From: Burkholderia ubonensis
Lineage (GTDB): Bacteria > Pseudomonadota > Gammaproteobacteria > Burkholderiales > Burkholderiaceae
Reading direction: 5' to 3'
Assembly (NCBI RefSeq): GCF_902833085.1
Contig: NZ_CADFEB010000013.1
Location: forward strand, 186,001 to 250,000
DNA: 64,000 nucleotides
Numbering within the stretch: the first letter of the stretch is position 1; each line of letters opens with the position of its first letter. Under the pieces are notes generated by a model. That model worked only from the letters and a program-made list of their open reading frames with translations. It did not search any database and was not told where the DNA came from. Positions 19,455 to 32,482 of this stretch are shown here, piece by piece. Both the position numbers and the translations under genes were made by a program.

Positions 19455-21929
19455 ATGCGCGTGTGGTGGGTGGCGTTCGCGTTCGGCGTCGCCGTGCTGC
19501 AGCGGCAGGCGGCGCTGCCGGGCGTGGCGCATTGGCTGGGCGGCGCGGCCGTGCTGGCGGTGCTCGCGGCGGCCGGCATCGGGTGCGCGCGACGCCGGCC
19601 GCGCACGCGGGCGACTGCCGCGCTCGGCTGGACGTTGTGGGCCGCGGCGGCCTGTGTCGTGGGGTTCGGGTACGCGGCCGGGCGGGCGGAGTGGCGGCTG
19701 CGCGACGCGTTGCCCGCCGAATGGGAAGGGCGCGACATCACGGTCACGGGTGTGATCAACGGGCTGCCTGTCGTCGACGACACAGGCGCCCGGTTCCTGT
19801 TCGCCGTCGAGTCGAACGATGCCGGCCTGACCCGTTTCCCGCCGCTGCTCCGGCTGTCATGGCGCACCTACGGGGCGCGCGCGGAACCGGCGGCGGCACC
19901 GGACCTGCGCGCCGCGCAGCGCTGGCGGCTGACGGTGCGGCTGAAGCGGCCGCATGGCGAAGCGAATCCCGGCGTGCGCGACAGCGAGGCGGCGTGGCTC
20001 GGCGCGGGGATTCGTGCGCTCGGCTACGTGAGTGCGCCGCAGCGGGCGGTGCTGCTCGATGCGCGGGTGCGCGGCATCCAGGCGTCGATCGATCGCCTGC
20101 GCGACCGGTTGCGGACGCGCATCGTCGCGACGCTCGGGCAGCACGCGGATCATCGCGGCATCGTCGCCGCACTCGCGATCGGCGATCAATCCGGCATCGG
20201 CGACGACGACTGGCGTGTGCTGCGCAACACCGGCACCAGCCATCTGGTGGCGATCTCGGGCCTGCACGTCGGCCTGGTCGGCGGAATCGCCGGCTGGCTC
20301 GCGTCGGCCGTCTGGCGCCGGCTTCGCTGGCGGGGCCGCGCCGCCGTGCTCGTCGTGCCGGCCCCCTGGGTCGCCGCGCTCGCGGCGTTGACGGGGGCGC
20401 TCGGCTACGCGGCGCTGGCCGGTTTCAACGTGCCGGCGCAGCGGTCGTGGTGGATGATCGCGGCGGGCGGCGTCGCGTATCTGGCGGGGCGCAGCGTGCC
20501 GGCATCGTCGGTGCTGTGCGCGGCGCTGGGCGCCGTGCTGCTGGCCGATCCGTGGGCGGTGCTGTCGGCCGGTTTCTGGCTGTCGTTCGGCGCGGTCGCC
20601 GTCATCTTGCTGGCCGTGTCGGGCTGGCGCGCCGTGCAGGAGCCCGGTGCCGAGCCAGACGGCTCCGGATTCGGCGAGCGGCTGCGCGCATGGCGCCGGC
20701 GGATCGTCCGCCGCGTGGCCGAAGCATCGCGGGTGCAATACGCGGTCACGATCGGGCTCGCGCCGCTGACGGCAGCATGGTTCGCGCAGATCTCCGTATC
20801 GGGGCCGCTCGCGAACGCATTCGCGATTCCGTGGGTCAGCAGCGTCGTCACGCCGATCGTGCTCGCGGGCATCGCGCTGCCCGCGCCGCTCGACGCCGCC
20901 GCTTTCCGGCTGGCGCGCACGTCGCTCGATCCGATGATGGCAGCGCTCGAACGGCTCGCGGACTGGCCGCGCAGCGTGTTCTGGCTGCCGATGCCGGACT
21001 GGCCGGTGCTGACGCTCGCCTGCGTGGGCATCGTTTGGGTGCTGCTGCCGCGCGGCTGGCCGCTGCGCTGGGCCGCGCCGCTCACCTGGCTGCCGCTCGT
21101 CGCGCCGGCGCCGGACCGGCCGCCGGAAGGCGGGTTCCGGCTGACCGTGATCGACGTCGGGCAGGGCGCGGCGATTCTGGTCGAGACCGCGCGCCGGACG
21201 CTGCTGTTCGACGCCGGGCCGGGCGCGGAGTCGACCCATGCGGGCGAACGGATCGTCGCGCCGTTCCTGCGCGCCCGCGGCATCCGGGATCTCGACACGC
21301 TCGTATTGAGCCACGCGGATGCGGATCACGCCGGCGGCGCCCCCGCCGTCTATGCGGCGGTCGAGGTGCGTCAGCTGCTGGGCGGGATGCCGGCCGGCAA
21401 CCGGCTGTGGCGCGACGCGCAGGCGGCCGGCGTCGCGAGCCGCGTGCCGTGCGCGGCGGGGCAGCGCTGGCGCTGGGACGGCGTGACGTTCACGATGCTC
21501 TGGCCGCAGGGCGGCCCCGACGGCGGCGCGACGAACGCGCAGTCGTGCGTGCTGCGCGTCGACGCGGGCGGCACGTCCGCGCTGCTGACGGGGGACATCG
21601 AAGCGCGCGTCGAGCGCCGGCTCGTCGACACGGATCGCGACGCGCTCGCCGCGCAGATCCTGATCGTCGCGCATCACGGCAGCCGCACGTCGTCGGTCGA
21701 GCCTTTCCTCGATTCGGTCGGGCCGCGCGTCGCGGTATTTCCTGTAGGCTATCGCAATCGTTTCGGGCATCCGCACCGGACCGTCCTCGCGCGCTTCGCG
21801 GCGCGCGGGATCCCGTTGCCGCGCACCGATCGCGACGGCGCCGTGCGGTTCGACGTCGCGCCGGCGAACGAAAGGTTCGCGCTCGAACTTCACCGCGATG
21901 CGCAGCGCCGCTACTGGATGGACCGGTGA
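19455..21929 (+). CDS. comEC: DNA uptake channel protein ComEC/Rec2
   Basis: 824-residue polytopic inner-membrane protein that passes single-stranded transforming DNA into the cytoplasm. It has an N-terminal membrane and OB-like region (about residues 1-200), the Competence domain with many TM segments (about 240-530: ISGLHVGLVGGIAGWLAS, NVPAQRSWWM), and a C-terminal metallo-beta-lactamase-like domain (about 550-800) with VIDVGQGAAIL, LSHADADHAGG and VAHHGSRTSSV. Histidine and Asp ligands are retained. The length is normal. It starts 57 bp after the tatD-type gene. Confidence 0.94.
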   Translation: MRVWWVAFAFGVAVLQRQAALPGVAHWLGGAAVLAVLAAAGIGCARRRPRTRATAALGWTLWAAAACVVGFGYAAGRAEWRLRDALPAEWEGRDITVTGVINGLPVVDDTGARFLFAVESNDAGLTRFPPLLRLSWRTYGARAEPAAAPDLRAAQRWRLTVRLKRPHGEANPGVRDSEAAWLGAGIRALGYVSAPQRAVLLDARVRGIQASIDRLRDRLRTRIVATLGQHADHRGIVAALAIGDQSGIGDDDWRVLRNTGTSHLVAISGLHVGLVGGIAGWLASAVWRRLRWRGRAAVLVVPAPWVAALAALTGALGYAALAGFNVPAQRSWWMIAAGGVAYLAGRSVPASSVLCAALGAVLLADPWAVLSAGFWLSFGAVAVILLAVSGWRAVQEPGAEPDGSGFGERLRAWRRRIVRRVAEASRVQYAVTIGLAPLTAAWFAQISVSGPLANAFAIPWVSSVVTPIVLAGIALPAPLDAAAFRLARTSLDPMMAALERLADWPRSVFWLPMPDWPVLTLACVGIVWVLLPRGWPLRWAAPLTWLPLVAPAPDRPPEGGFRLTVIDVGQGAAILVETARRTLLFDAGPGAESTHAGERIVAPFLRARGIRDLDTLVLSHADADHAGGAPAVYAAVEVRQLLGGMPAGNRLWRDAQAAGVASRVPCAAGQRWRWDGVTFTMLWPQGGPDGGATNAQSCVLRVDAGGTSALLTGDIEARVERRLVDTDRDALAAQILIVAHHGSRTSSVEPFLDSVGPRVAVFPVGYRNRFGHPHRTVLARFAARGIPLPRTDRDGAVRFDVAPANERFALELHRDAQRRYWMDR

Positions 21930-21955
21930 CGCGCCAGGCGGGATGACGGCTTTGC

Positions 21956-22006
21956 ATGGGAACCGAGTCGGCGCCGAAGCGCCGGCTCCGGTCCACAACG
22001 GAGACA
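21956..22006 (+). promoter_or_regulatory. Hairpin leader with GGAGACA (copy 1 of a shared element)
   Basis: The leader of the hydrolase gene reads AACCGAGTCGGCGC-CGAA-GCGCCGGCTCCGG, a stem-loop (stem GGCGC/GCGCC, extendable with mismatch, loop CGAA), then ACAACGGAGACA, where GGAGACA (22,000-22,006) is the ribosome-binding region 7 bases before the TTG start. A near-identical leader, in the same orientation to its gene, precedes the gene at 29,443. Confidence 0.65.
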
Positions 22007-22013
22007 CCGGCGT

Positions 22014-22844
22014 TTGAAGGACATCATCCATTTTTCGCACGCGAACGGCTTTCCGGCGTCGACGTACCGGACGATCTTCGCCGAACTGGCCGACGACTAC
22101 GAACTGCGCTACATCGAGCGGATCGGGCACGATCGGCGCTACCCGGTCACGCGCGACTGGCCGCATCTCGTCGAGCAGCTGCTCGACGACATCGGCGAAC
22201 GCTACGAGCGGCCGGTGTGGCTCGTCGGCCATTCGCTCGGCGGCTATCTGTCGCTGATGGCCGCGCTGAAGAAGCCGCAGTGGGTGCGCGGCGTGGTGAT
22301 GCTCGATTCGCCGATCATCGCCGGCTGGCGCAGCGGCGCATTGCGCGCCAGCCAGTGGGCGGGGCTCGACGAGCGGCTGTCGCCTGCCGCGGCGACGCGC
22401 AACCGGCGCACGCGCTGGGCGAGCCGCGACGAAGCCTGGCGGCATTTCCGCGAGAAACCGGCGTTCGCGCGCTGGGACGAGCGGATGCTGGCCGACTACA
22501 TCGATTACGGCATTCCGCCGGCGGCCGTCGACGGCGAGCGCGCGCTCGCGTTCGACCGGCAGGTCGAATACCTGATCTACCGGACCTTGCCGCATACGCT
22601 CGGCCCGCGGCTCTCGCACGGCACGCCGGTGCCGCTCGGCTTTCTCGCCGGCACGCACTCGCGCGAGGTGCGCCAGGTCGGGCTCGACGCCACGCGCCGC
22701 GCGGCTCACGGGCGCATCGAATGGCTCGAGGGCAGTCACCTGTTCCCGATGGAGCGGCCACTGGAGACGGCGCGCGCATTGCAGCGGATGCTGAATACGC
22801 TGCGCACGGAAGAGGGGGGCGCCGCGTCCGCGCACGACGCCTGA
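22014..22844 (+). CDS. Alpha/beta hydrolase
   Basis: 276-residue alpha/beta-fold hydrolase of unknown substrate. It starts at a TTG (reading MKDIIHFSHANGFP), placed by the GGAGACA ribosome-binding site. The oxyanion-hole HANGFP sits near residue 9; the nucleophile elbow VGHSLGGYLS is near 71; the C-terminal histidine is probably in LEGSHLFPME near 240. It is cytoplasmic, with no signal peptide. It is preceded by the shared hairpin leader. An esterase or serine hydrolase role is inference. Confidence 0.87.
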   Translation: MKDIIHFSHANGFPASTYRTIFAELADDYELRYIERIGHDRRYPVTRDWPHLVEQLLDDIGERYERPVWLVGHSLGGYLSLMAALKKPQWVRGVVMLDSPIIAGWRSGALRASQWAGLDERLSPAAATRNRRTRWASRDEAWRHFREKPAFARWDERMLADYIDYGIPPAAVDGERALAFDRQVEYLIYRTLPHTLGPRLSHGTPVPLGFLAGTHSREVRQVGLDATRRAAHGRIEWLEGSHLFPMERPLETARALQRMLNTLRTEEGGAASAHDA

Positions 22845-22933
22845 AACGCGGGCCGGCCGCCGCGCATCCGACGCGTCGGGCTCGGCTGGCGCGGCACAGC
22901 GCGAAAGGGCGCAATCATCACGTCAATTGCTGA

Positions 22934-25497
<2,564 letters not shown>

Positions 25498-25571
25498 GAA
25501 CGTATGAACCTGCGGCGGCTTCGCGCGTCTGTAGCGAAAGCGGCTTTCGCGCACGCGCCGTCGCAGGGTGA

Positions 25572-26885
<1,314 letters not shown>

Positions 26886-26966
26886 CGCGCTACTATCGGG
26901 CTGGTTTGCTTCGACGCCGCTCTGCGTGATGCGTGGAGCGGCGCTTCTTATATCTGCGTCTCACAC

Positions 26967-27401
26967 ATGCGGCTTGTCACTGTCGTCCTGATTGCCTTGC
27001 TGGCGCTTATTCAGTACCCCCTATGGTGGGGGCATGGCGGCTGGCTGCGTGTGCACGAGCTGCGTCAGCAGCTCGACAGCCAGTTGCAGAAGAACGCCGA
27101 CGAAAAGCTGCGCAACGAGCGGACCGCGGGCGAAGTGCAGGATCTGCAGGGCGGCACGGCGGCCATCGAGGAGCGCGCGCGCTACGAGATGGGCATGGTG
27201 AAGGACGGCGAGGTGTTCGTGCAGTTCGTGTCGCCGAACGCGCAGGCCGTGCAGGCGGCGCCCGCCGCCAACACGCTGTCGAGCACGTCGACGCGTGGCG
27301 AAGTGTCCGCGGCGCCGGTGCGCGTCGTGCCGAATCCGCAGTCGATGGCCAAGCCGTCGCGGCATCACGGCGGCGAGAAGGGGAAGCAGCCTCATCACTG
27401 A
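26967..27401 (+). CDS. ftsB: Cell division protein FtsB
   Basis: 144-residue bitopic divisome protein that joins FtsL and FtsQ. One TM segment at residues 3-20 ([18 protein letters not shown]) is followed by a periplasmic coiled coil (about 28-75: [25 protein letters not shown]-type heptads, given here in part) with the conserved [15 protein letters not shown]. The C-terminal ~55 residues are low-complexity and extend past E. coli FtsB (103 aa). The eno-ftsB order is widely conserved. Confidence 0.92.
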   Translation: MRLVTVVLIALLALIQYPLWWGHGGWLRVHELRQQLDSQLQKNADEKLRNERTAGEVQDLQGGTAAIEERARYEMGMVKDGEVFVQFVSPNAQAVQAAPAANTLSSTSTRGEVSAAPVRVVPNPQSMAKPSRHHGGEKGKQPHH

Positions 27402-27423
27402 TCGCGGTGATGCGAGCCCATTG

Positions 27424-27453
27424 AAAAAGCGCGGGAAATTCCGCGCTTTTTTA
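27424..27453 (+). terminator. Rho-independent terminator after ftsB
   Basis: AAAAAGCGCGG (27,424-27,434) pairs with CCGCGCTTTTT (27,441-27,451) around GAAATT, followed by further Ts. It ends the pyrG-kdsA-eno-ftsB run and sits before the convergent lipoprotein gene; the A-run on the other side makes it potentially bidirectional. Confidence 0.9.
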
Positions 27454-27488
27454 TTTCCTGCCGGTCGGCAATCGAGCCGATGAACGGC

Positions 27489-27836
27489 TTACCACCACCA
27501 GCCCGGATAGCCGTAGCTCAGGCCCGTGCCCCAGCCGTGCCCCCACCCGCCGCCGTAGTAGCTGCCGTACATCGTGACGGGCGGCGGTGTGTAGTACGAC
27601 CACGCGCGAATTGCGGCTTCGGCGGCAATGGCATCGTTCTGTTCGCGCAGCGCCTGCCGGTCGATTTCATCGTAGCGCTTGCGCTCGGCGGGCGTCAGCG
27701 TCACCGGCTGGCCGGACGCGCGTTGTTCGGGCAGACGGCTCAGGATCGTGGAGGCCGGCTGCACCGCGCAACCGGCGAGGACGAGCAGGGCGGCTGCGGC
27801 GCTCGTCAGCAACAGGGGGCGAAACAGGCGTTTCAT
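27489..27836 (-). CDS. Small lipoprotein with Gly/Tyr/Trp-rich C-terminus
   Basis: 115 residues. A signal peptide with lipobox LAGC (lipidated Cys at residue 23, MKRLFRPLLLTSAAAALLVLAGC by segments) shows it is a lipoprotein; the residue after Cys is Ala, which predicts outer-membrane sorting. The middle is charged and helical (TLTPAERKRYDEIDRQALRE). The end is rich in Gly, Tyr and Trp and closes GYPGWWW. No family is recognised with a function. It follows hslO on the minus strand with a ~106-bp gap. Confidence 0.8.
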   Translation of the reverse strand: MKRLFRPLLLTSAAAALLVLAGCAVQPASTILSRLPEQRASGQPVTLTPAERKRYDEIDRQALREQNDAIAAEAAIRAWSYYTPPPVTMYGSYYGGGWGHGWGTGLSYGYPGWWW

Positions 27837-27942
27837 GTCCTTCTCCAGCGGCGCGCCCGCGACCGGCGGCGGGGTGGCGCGCTCGACGCTCGTACGTCGC
27901 TCATTATGCGCCCGCGCACCGGCGGGTGCGCGCTCGCGCGGC

Positions 27943-28893
27943 TCAGTGACGTTGCTCGGCGGCGGGCGTCACGCCGCTCGCGAGTTCGGGCGCGGCAAAC
28001 AGCTGCGCGACGTCGACGGGATCGAATTCGTAGCGCTGGTTGCAGAACTCGCAATGGATTTCGACGTGGCCGCGCTCGACGATCACGCTGTCGACTTCCT
28101 CGTGGCCGAGCATCTTCAGCATCGCGCCGACCTTTTCGCGCGAGCACGTGCACGCGAAGCGCGTGCCGGTCGGGTCGAAATGCTGGACGTTCTCCTGCCA
28201 GAACAGCCGGCGGAACACGACGTCCGGCTCGACCTCGAGCAGTTCCTTGGCGGACAGCGTGCCGCCGAGCGTGCACACGCGCTCCCACGTATCGGCATCG
28301 GTTTCCGCGGCGCGCGGCACGATGCCGCCGTCGCCCGGCAGCTTCTGCAGCAGCATGCCGACCGCGCGGTCGCTATCGGCGGCGAGCCACAGGCGCGTAT
28401 CGAGCTGCTCCGAGTGATGCATGTAATGCTCGAGCACCTGTGCGACCGACTCCAGCGGCCCGTGTTCGCCGTTCAGCGGCACGATGCCCTGGTACGGCTG
28501 CTGGCCCGGCTGCTTGTCGGCCGGGTCGAGCGTGATCACGCAGCGCCCATGGCCGCTCGCGTTGACGAGCTCCGCGAAGCGGGTGTCGTCTCCGATCGTC
28601 CGGGCGACGTCGCCGGAGAACTTCGCGGTCGCGCGCATCGACAGATCCGAGCTGCACTGCACGACCAGCATCTTCACCGGCCCGTCGCCGAGGATCTGCA
28701 TGACGAGGGTGCCGTGAAATTTCAGGTTCGCCGACAGCAGCGCGCACGCGGCCATCATCTCGCCGAGCACCGTGCGCACGGGGGCCGGGTAGTCGCGGCG
28801 GGTCAGCACCTCCTGCCACGTATTGCGCAGCGAAACGATTTCGCCGCGCACGGGCGCCGCGTTGAACATGAATTTCTGTAACTGGTCGCTCAC
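27943..28893 (-). CDS. hslO: Redox-regulated chaperone Hsp33
   Basis: 316-residue holdase activated by oxidative unfolding. The C-terminal zinc switch CxC...CxxC is complete: FACTCSREKV (about residue 255) and HCEFCNQRYEF (about 286). The N-terminal domain starts VSDQLQKFMFNAAPVRGE. The start is a GTG at 28,893 with AAGGA 6 bases upstream; the longer open frame upstream is not used. It lies 25 bp after the carbonic-anhydrase-like gene, so the two form a likely operon. Confidence 0.95.
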   Translation of the reverse strand: MSDQLQKFMFNAAPVRGEIVSLRNTWQEVLTRRDYPAPVRTVLGEMMAACALLSANLKFHGTLVMQILGDGPVKMLVVQCSSDLSMRATAKFSGDVARTIGDDTRFAELVNASGHGRCVITLDPADKQPGQQPYQGIVPLNGEHGPLESVAQVLEHYMHHSEQLDTRLWLAADSDRAVGMLLQKLPGDGGIVPRAAETDADTWERVCTLGGTLSAKELLEVEPDVVFRRLFWQENVQHFDPTGTRFACTCSREKVGAMLKMLGHEEVDSVIVERGHVEIHCEFCNQRYEFDPVDVAQLFAAPELASGVTPAAEQRH

Positions 28894-28918
28894 TCTTGTT
28901 CCTTGAATTCCGTGCGGA

Positions 28919-29443
28919 TCAACCGATCCGTACGAGTTGCTCCTTGAAGTGCGCACGCCGCTCGACGTACGTCTTCGCATTCGCCTGCAGCCGCGCGACG
29001 TCTTCGGCCGACAGCTCGCGCACCACTTTCGCGGGGGCGCCGAGAATCAGCGAGTTGTCCGGAAACGTCTTGCCCTCCGTCACGACCGCGCCGGCGCCGA
29101 CCAGACAGTTGCGGCCGATCACCGCACCATTCAAGACCACCGCCTGAATTCCGATCAGCGAGCCCTCGCCGACCGTGCAGCCGTGCAGCATCGCCTGGTG
29201 CCCGATCGTCACGTTCGCGGCGATCGTCAGCGGATAGCCGGGGTCGGTGTGCAGCACCGCACCTTCCTGCACGTTGCTGCCCGCGCCGACCGTGATCGGT
29301 TCGTTGTCGCCGCGCAGCGTCGCGCCGAACCACACGCTCGCGTTCTCCTCGAGCACGACCTTGCCGATGATGGCCGCCGTATCGGCGACGAACACGCTTT
29401 CGTGGATGGTCGGGGCCGTGTCGCCCAGCTTGTAGATCGTCAC
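28919..29443 (-). CDS. Gamma-carbonic-anhydrase-like hexapeptide protein (YrdA/PaaY family)
   Basis: 174-residue left-handed beta-helix protein built of hexapeptide repeats. The three zinc-binding histidines of the gamma class fit [15 protein letters not shown] and LHGCTVGEG (about residues 67-95). Relatives bind zinc; carbonic anhydrase activity is proven only for some. The start is GTG at 29,443 ([19 protein letters not shown]) with AAAGGAG close upstream. It is preceded by the shared hairpin leader and followed by hslO. Confidence 0.9.
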   Translation of the reverse strand: MTIYKLGDTAPTIHESVFVADTAAIIGKVVLEENASVWFGATLRGDNEPITVGAGSNVQEGAVLHTDPGYPLTIAANVTIGHQAMLHGCTVGEGSLIGIQAVVLNGAVIGRNCLVGAGAVVTEGKTFPDNSLILGAPAKVVRELSAEDVARLQANAKTYVERRAHFKEQLVRIG

Positions 29444-29446
29444 ATT

Positions 29447-29498
29447 GTCTCCTTTGTCGATCGGCTCCGGCGCTTGAGCGCCGACTCCGGTTTCATGC
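29447..29498 (-). promoter_or_regulatory. Hairpin leader with GGAGACA (copy 2 of a shared element)
   Basis: On the minus strand the leader reads AAACCGGAGTCGGCGC-TCAA-GCGCCGGAGCCGA, a hairpin (stem CGGCGC/GCGCCG plus outer pairs, loop TCAA), then TCGACAAAGGAGACA just before the GTG start of the carbonic-anhydrase-like gene. It matches copy 1 (21,956-22,006) in order, orientation to the gene and sequence, though the two downstream proteins are unrelated. Confidence 0.65.
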
Positions 29499-29629
29499 AA
29501 AGCGATATCGTTCGGCAGGCGTCGGTAAAATGACGCGTTTCGCGCCGCGCCTGTCGCAGCAGTACAAGCGCGTATTGTAAACGGTTGCGCGCGGCAGCTT
29601 CCGACGCGCATTCAACGGTGCCCCCGTTC

Positions 29630-30493
29630 ATGAACATGGTGCCATCTTCATCCGTCGATTCCGACGCGTCGACCTGCGTGCGCCGCGCCGCGCTCGACGC
29701 CCTGCGCACGCCCGAGCCGGCCGCGAAGGCTGCCCGGGTGCGCGCGCTGTACGACGCGCTGCTGGCCGGGCAGGTGACGATCGATCCGTCGCTCGTCCTG
29801 CCGGAGCAGGCCGGGCTGCCCGGGCGTCCGGTGCGTCCCGCGCTGGTCGAGCCGCGCCAGCTGGAGCGGCGCAGCATGCGCTCGCCGGAGGGCCGGGCGG
29901 TGCTGCTGCACGCGCTCGCGCATATCGAATTCAACGCAATCAATCTGGCGCTCGATGCGGTGTGGCGCTTTGGCGGCCAGCCGGACGCGTTCTACGCGGA
30001 CTGGCTGAAGGTCGCCGCTGAAGAGGCGTATCACTTTTCGTTGCTGGCCGGCCGGCTTGCCGAATTCGGTCATGCGTACGGCGATTTCCCCGCGCACAAC
30101 GGGCTGTGGGAAATGTGCGAGCGCACGGCGGGCGACGTGCTTGCCCGCATGGCGCTCGTGCCGCGCACGCTCGAGGCGCGTGGCCTCGACGCGTCGCCGC
30201 CGATCCGTGCGCGGCTCGCGCAGGCGGGCGACCATCCGTCGGCCGCGATCCTCGATGTGATCCTGCGCGACGAAATCGGCCACGTCGCGATCGGCAACCG
30301 CTGGTTCCGCCATTTGTGCGACGAGGCCGGCCGCGACCCGCTGCCGACCTACCGGCAACTGGCCGAGCAGTACCAGGCGCCGCGCCTGCGCGGCCCGTTC
30401 AATTTCGATGCGCGCCGCAGCGCCGGCTTCGAGACTGCCGAGCTGGACGAGCTTGCGGCGCAGGACGAGTCCGCGACGCGGGAAGGGGCCTGA
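29630..30493 (+). CDS. Ferritin-like domain protein (DUF455 family)
   Basis: About 287 residues from the ATG at 29,630; ATG 29,636 and TTG 29,585 are alternatives and no clear ribosome-binding site decides. It belongs to the DUF455 ferritin-like family. Putative di-iron ligands lie in helices with HALAHIEFNAINLALD (about residue 97), AEEAYHFSLL (about 133) and LRDEIGHVAIGNRWF (about 230). The reaction is unknown; related di-iron helical proteins are oxygenases such as the tRNA hydroxylase MiaE. It is divergent from the carbonic-anhydrase/hslO pair. Confidence 0.85.
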   Translation: MNMVPSSSVDSDASTCVRRAALDALRTPEPAAKAARVRALYDALLAGQVTIDPSLVLPEQAGLPGRPVRPALVEPRQLERRSMRSPEGRAVLLHALAHIEFNAINLALDAVWRFGGQPDAFYADWLKVAAEEAYHFSLLAGRLAEFGHAYGDFPAHNGLWEMCERTAGDVLARMALVPRTLEARGLDASPPIRARLAQAGDHPSAAILDVILRDEIGHVAIGNRWFRHLCDEAGRDPLPTYRQLAEQYQAPRLRGPFNFDARRSAGFETAELDELAAQDESATREGA

Positions 30494-30592
30494 TCGCCTA
30501 GAGGAGTGCCTCGACACGCGTGACGATCGACGTACGCGCCCGCGCAGCGGCATCGTTATAATCGAACGATCATTCTTTTTTTGACCGCTGCA

Positions 30593-31483
30593 ATGACTGC
30601 CACGAGTTCTGTTTCCGATTTCGTCACGGTTCGCGGCGTCCGGCTGCATGTCCGGCGCTGGGGCCGGCCGGATGCGCCGACGCTGTTCATGCTGCATGGC
30701 TGGATGGACGTCGCCGCGTCGTTCCAGTTCGTCGTCGACGCGCTGGCGGGCGACTGGCAGGTGATCGCGCCGGACGCGCGCGGTTTCGGGCTGTCCGACT
30801 GGCCGGTGGCGCGGCAGGGCGGCGGTCACTACTGGTTCCATGAATACCTCGGCGATCTCGATGCGCTGCTGGACCACTATGCGCCGGCCGGCCAGGTCAA
30901 CCTGGTCGGACACAGCATGGGCGCGAACGTCGTGTGCCTGTATGCCGGCGCGCGGCCGGAGCGCGTGCGGCGCGTCGTCGACCTCGAGGGTTTCGGCCTG
31001 GCCCCGGCGCGGGCCGAGCAGGCGCCGGGCCGGCTGCGCGGCTGGCTCGACGGCCTGCGCGAGCCGTCGGCGCTGAAGCCCTACGCGTCGCTCGACGAGG
31101 TGGCCGCCCGCCTGATCAAGACCAATCCCCGGCTCGAGCCGCGCCGCGCGGCGTTTCTGGCCGCGCACTGGTCGAAGCGGGGCGACGACGGACGCTTTCA
31201 TCTGCTGGCCGATCCCGCGCACAAGATGGTCGGGCCGCTGCTGTACCGGCTCGACGAGGTGATGGCGACCTGGGCGCAGGTGCGCGCGAAGGTGCTGCAC
31301 GTCGAGGCGGTCGATTCGCCGACGCTCGCCTATCTGGCCGGCGGCATCCCGCTGCCGGAGTTCAAGGCGCGCTTCCAAGCGTTCCCGGACTGGCGCGAAA
31401 AGCTCGTCGACGACGCCGGCCACATGGTTCACCACGACCAGCCGGAGCAGATCGCGGCGTTGATCGAGGCGTTCTGCGCGTAG
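30593..31483 (+). CDS. Alpha/beta hydrolase
   Basis: 296-residue alpha/beta-fold hydrolase. The oxyanion-hole segment MLHGWMDVAASFQ is near residue 35, the nucleophile elbow VGHSMGANVV near 107, and the catalytic histidine probably in DDAGHMVHHDQPEQ near 278. A TATAAT -10 lies at 30,557-30,562. The ATG at 30,593 is preferred over a TTG four codons earlier. It is soluble with no signal peptide. The substrate is unknown; it begins a plus-strand run that continues through bamC. Confidence 0.88.
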   Translation: MTATSSVSDFVTVRGVRLHVRRWGRPDAPTLFMLHGWMDVAASFQFVVDALAGDWQVIAPDARGFGLSDWPVARQGGGHYWFHEYLGDLDALLDHYAPAGQVNLVGHSMGANVVCLYAGARPERVRRVVDLEGFGLAPARAEQAPGRLRGWLDGLREPSALKPYASLDEVAARLIKTNPRLEPRRAAFLAAHWSKRGDDGRFHLLADPAHKMVGPLLYRLDEVMATWAQVRAKVLHVEAVDSPTLAYLAGGIPLPEFKARFQAFPDWREKLVDDAGHMVHHDQPEQIAALIEAFCA

Positions 31484-31570
31484 CGTTCGCGGCGCGGCGC
31501 GCAGCGGGACGGGAAGGGGGAGGGGCGGCGGCGGAATGCCGCATTGCAGTAGAATGAAGCTTCACCTCCG

Positions 31571-32410
31571 ATGCCTACGATGAACGCCGATCTCCACTGC
31601 CATTCGAATGTCTCCGACGGATTGCTGCCGCCTGTCGATGTCGCGCGCCGCGCCCATGCCGGCGGCGTGACGCTCTGGGCGCTCACCGATCACGACGAGG
31701 TGGGTGGCCAGGCGGCGGCGCGCAGCGAAGCGGAGGCGCTCGGCATGCGCTACCTGAGCGGCGTCGAGATTTCCGTGACCTGGGCGTCGCGCACGGTGCA
31801 CATCGTCGGTCTGAACATCGATCCGGCGAACCCGGCGCTCGTCGACGGTCTGTACCGCACGCGCCACGGCCGCGCGGCCCGCGCGCAGGCGATCGGCGCG
31901 CAGCTCGAGACGCTCGGCATTCCGGGCGCCTACGACGGCGCGCTGAAATACGTGTCGAACCCCGACCTGATCTCGCGCACGCATTTCGCGCGCTTCCTCG
32001 TCGAGAACGGGCATGCGGAGTCGACGTCGGACGTCTTCGACCGCTTGCTCGGCGACGGCAAGCCCGGCTTCGTACCGCATCGCTGGGCGAAGCTGTCCGA
32101 TGCCGTGCAGTGGATCCGCGGCGCGGGCGGCGAGGCGGTCGTCGCGCATCCGGGCCGCTATCGCTACACACCGGTCGAGTTCGACGCGTTCTTCGGCGAA
32201 TTCATCGATCTCGGCGGCCGCGCGATCGAGGTCGTGACCGGCAGCCATACGCCTGACCAGTATCGCGAATATGCGGACGTCGCGCGCCGCTTCGGCTTCG
32301 AAGTATCGTGCGGCTCGGATTTCCACGCGCCCGGAGAAGGCCGCGTCGAGCTGGGCGGCCTGCCGCCGTTGCCGTCCGACCTGAAGCCGGTCTGGGAACG
32401 CTGGCTCTGA
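31571..32410 (+). CDS. PHP-domain nuclease, RNase AM (YciV/TrpH) family
   Basis: 279-residue PHP-domain phosphoesterase. Metal-binding motifs are visible: DLHCHSNVSDG (residue 7), LTDHDEVGG (about 40), GVEISVTW (about 64), VVAHPGRYRY (about 192) and SCGSDFHAPGEG (about 249). In E. coli the orthologue is a 5'-3' exoribonuclease that trims 5' ends of rRNAs and short RNAs. A second ATG at 31,580 (MNADLHCHS) is equally possible. It is followed by the yciO-like gene, the same adjacency as in E. coli. Confidence 0.88.
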   Translation: MPTMNADLHCHSNVSDGLLPPVDVARRAHAGGVTLWALTDHDEVGGQAAARSEAEALGMRYLSGVEISVTWASRTVHIVGLNIDPANPALVDGLYRTRHGRAARAQAIGAQLETLGIPGAYDGALKYVSNPDLISRTHFARFLVENGHAESTSDVFDRLLGDGKPGFVPHRWAKLSDAVQWIRGAGGEAVVAHPGRYRYTPVEFDAFFGEFIDLGGRAIEVVTGSHTPDQYREYADVARRFGFEVSCGSDFHAPGEGRVELGGLPPLPSDLKPVWERWL

Positions 32411-32482
32411 CGCCCCGCGGGGGCCGGCCGCGCGCGTCGCCGCTGCGGCGCGCCCCTGTTCATTCCCTCTTTATCCATCCCC

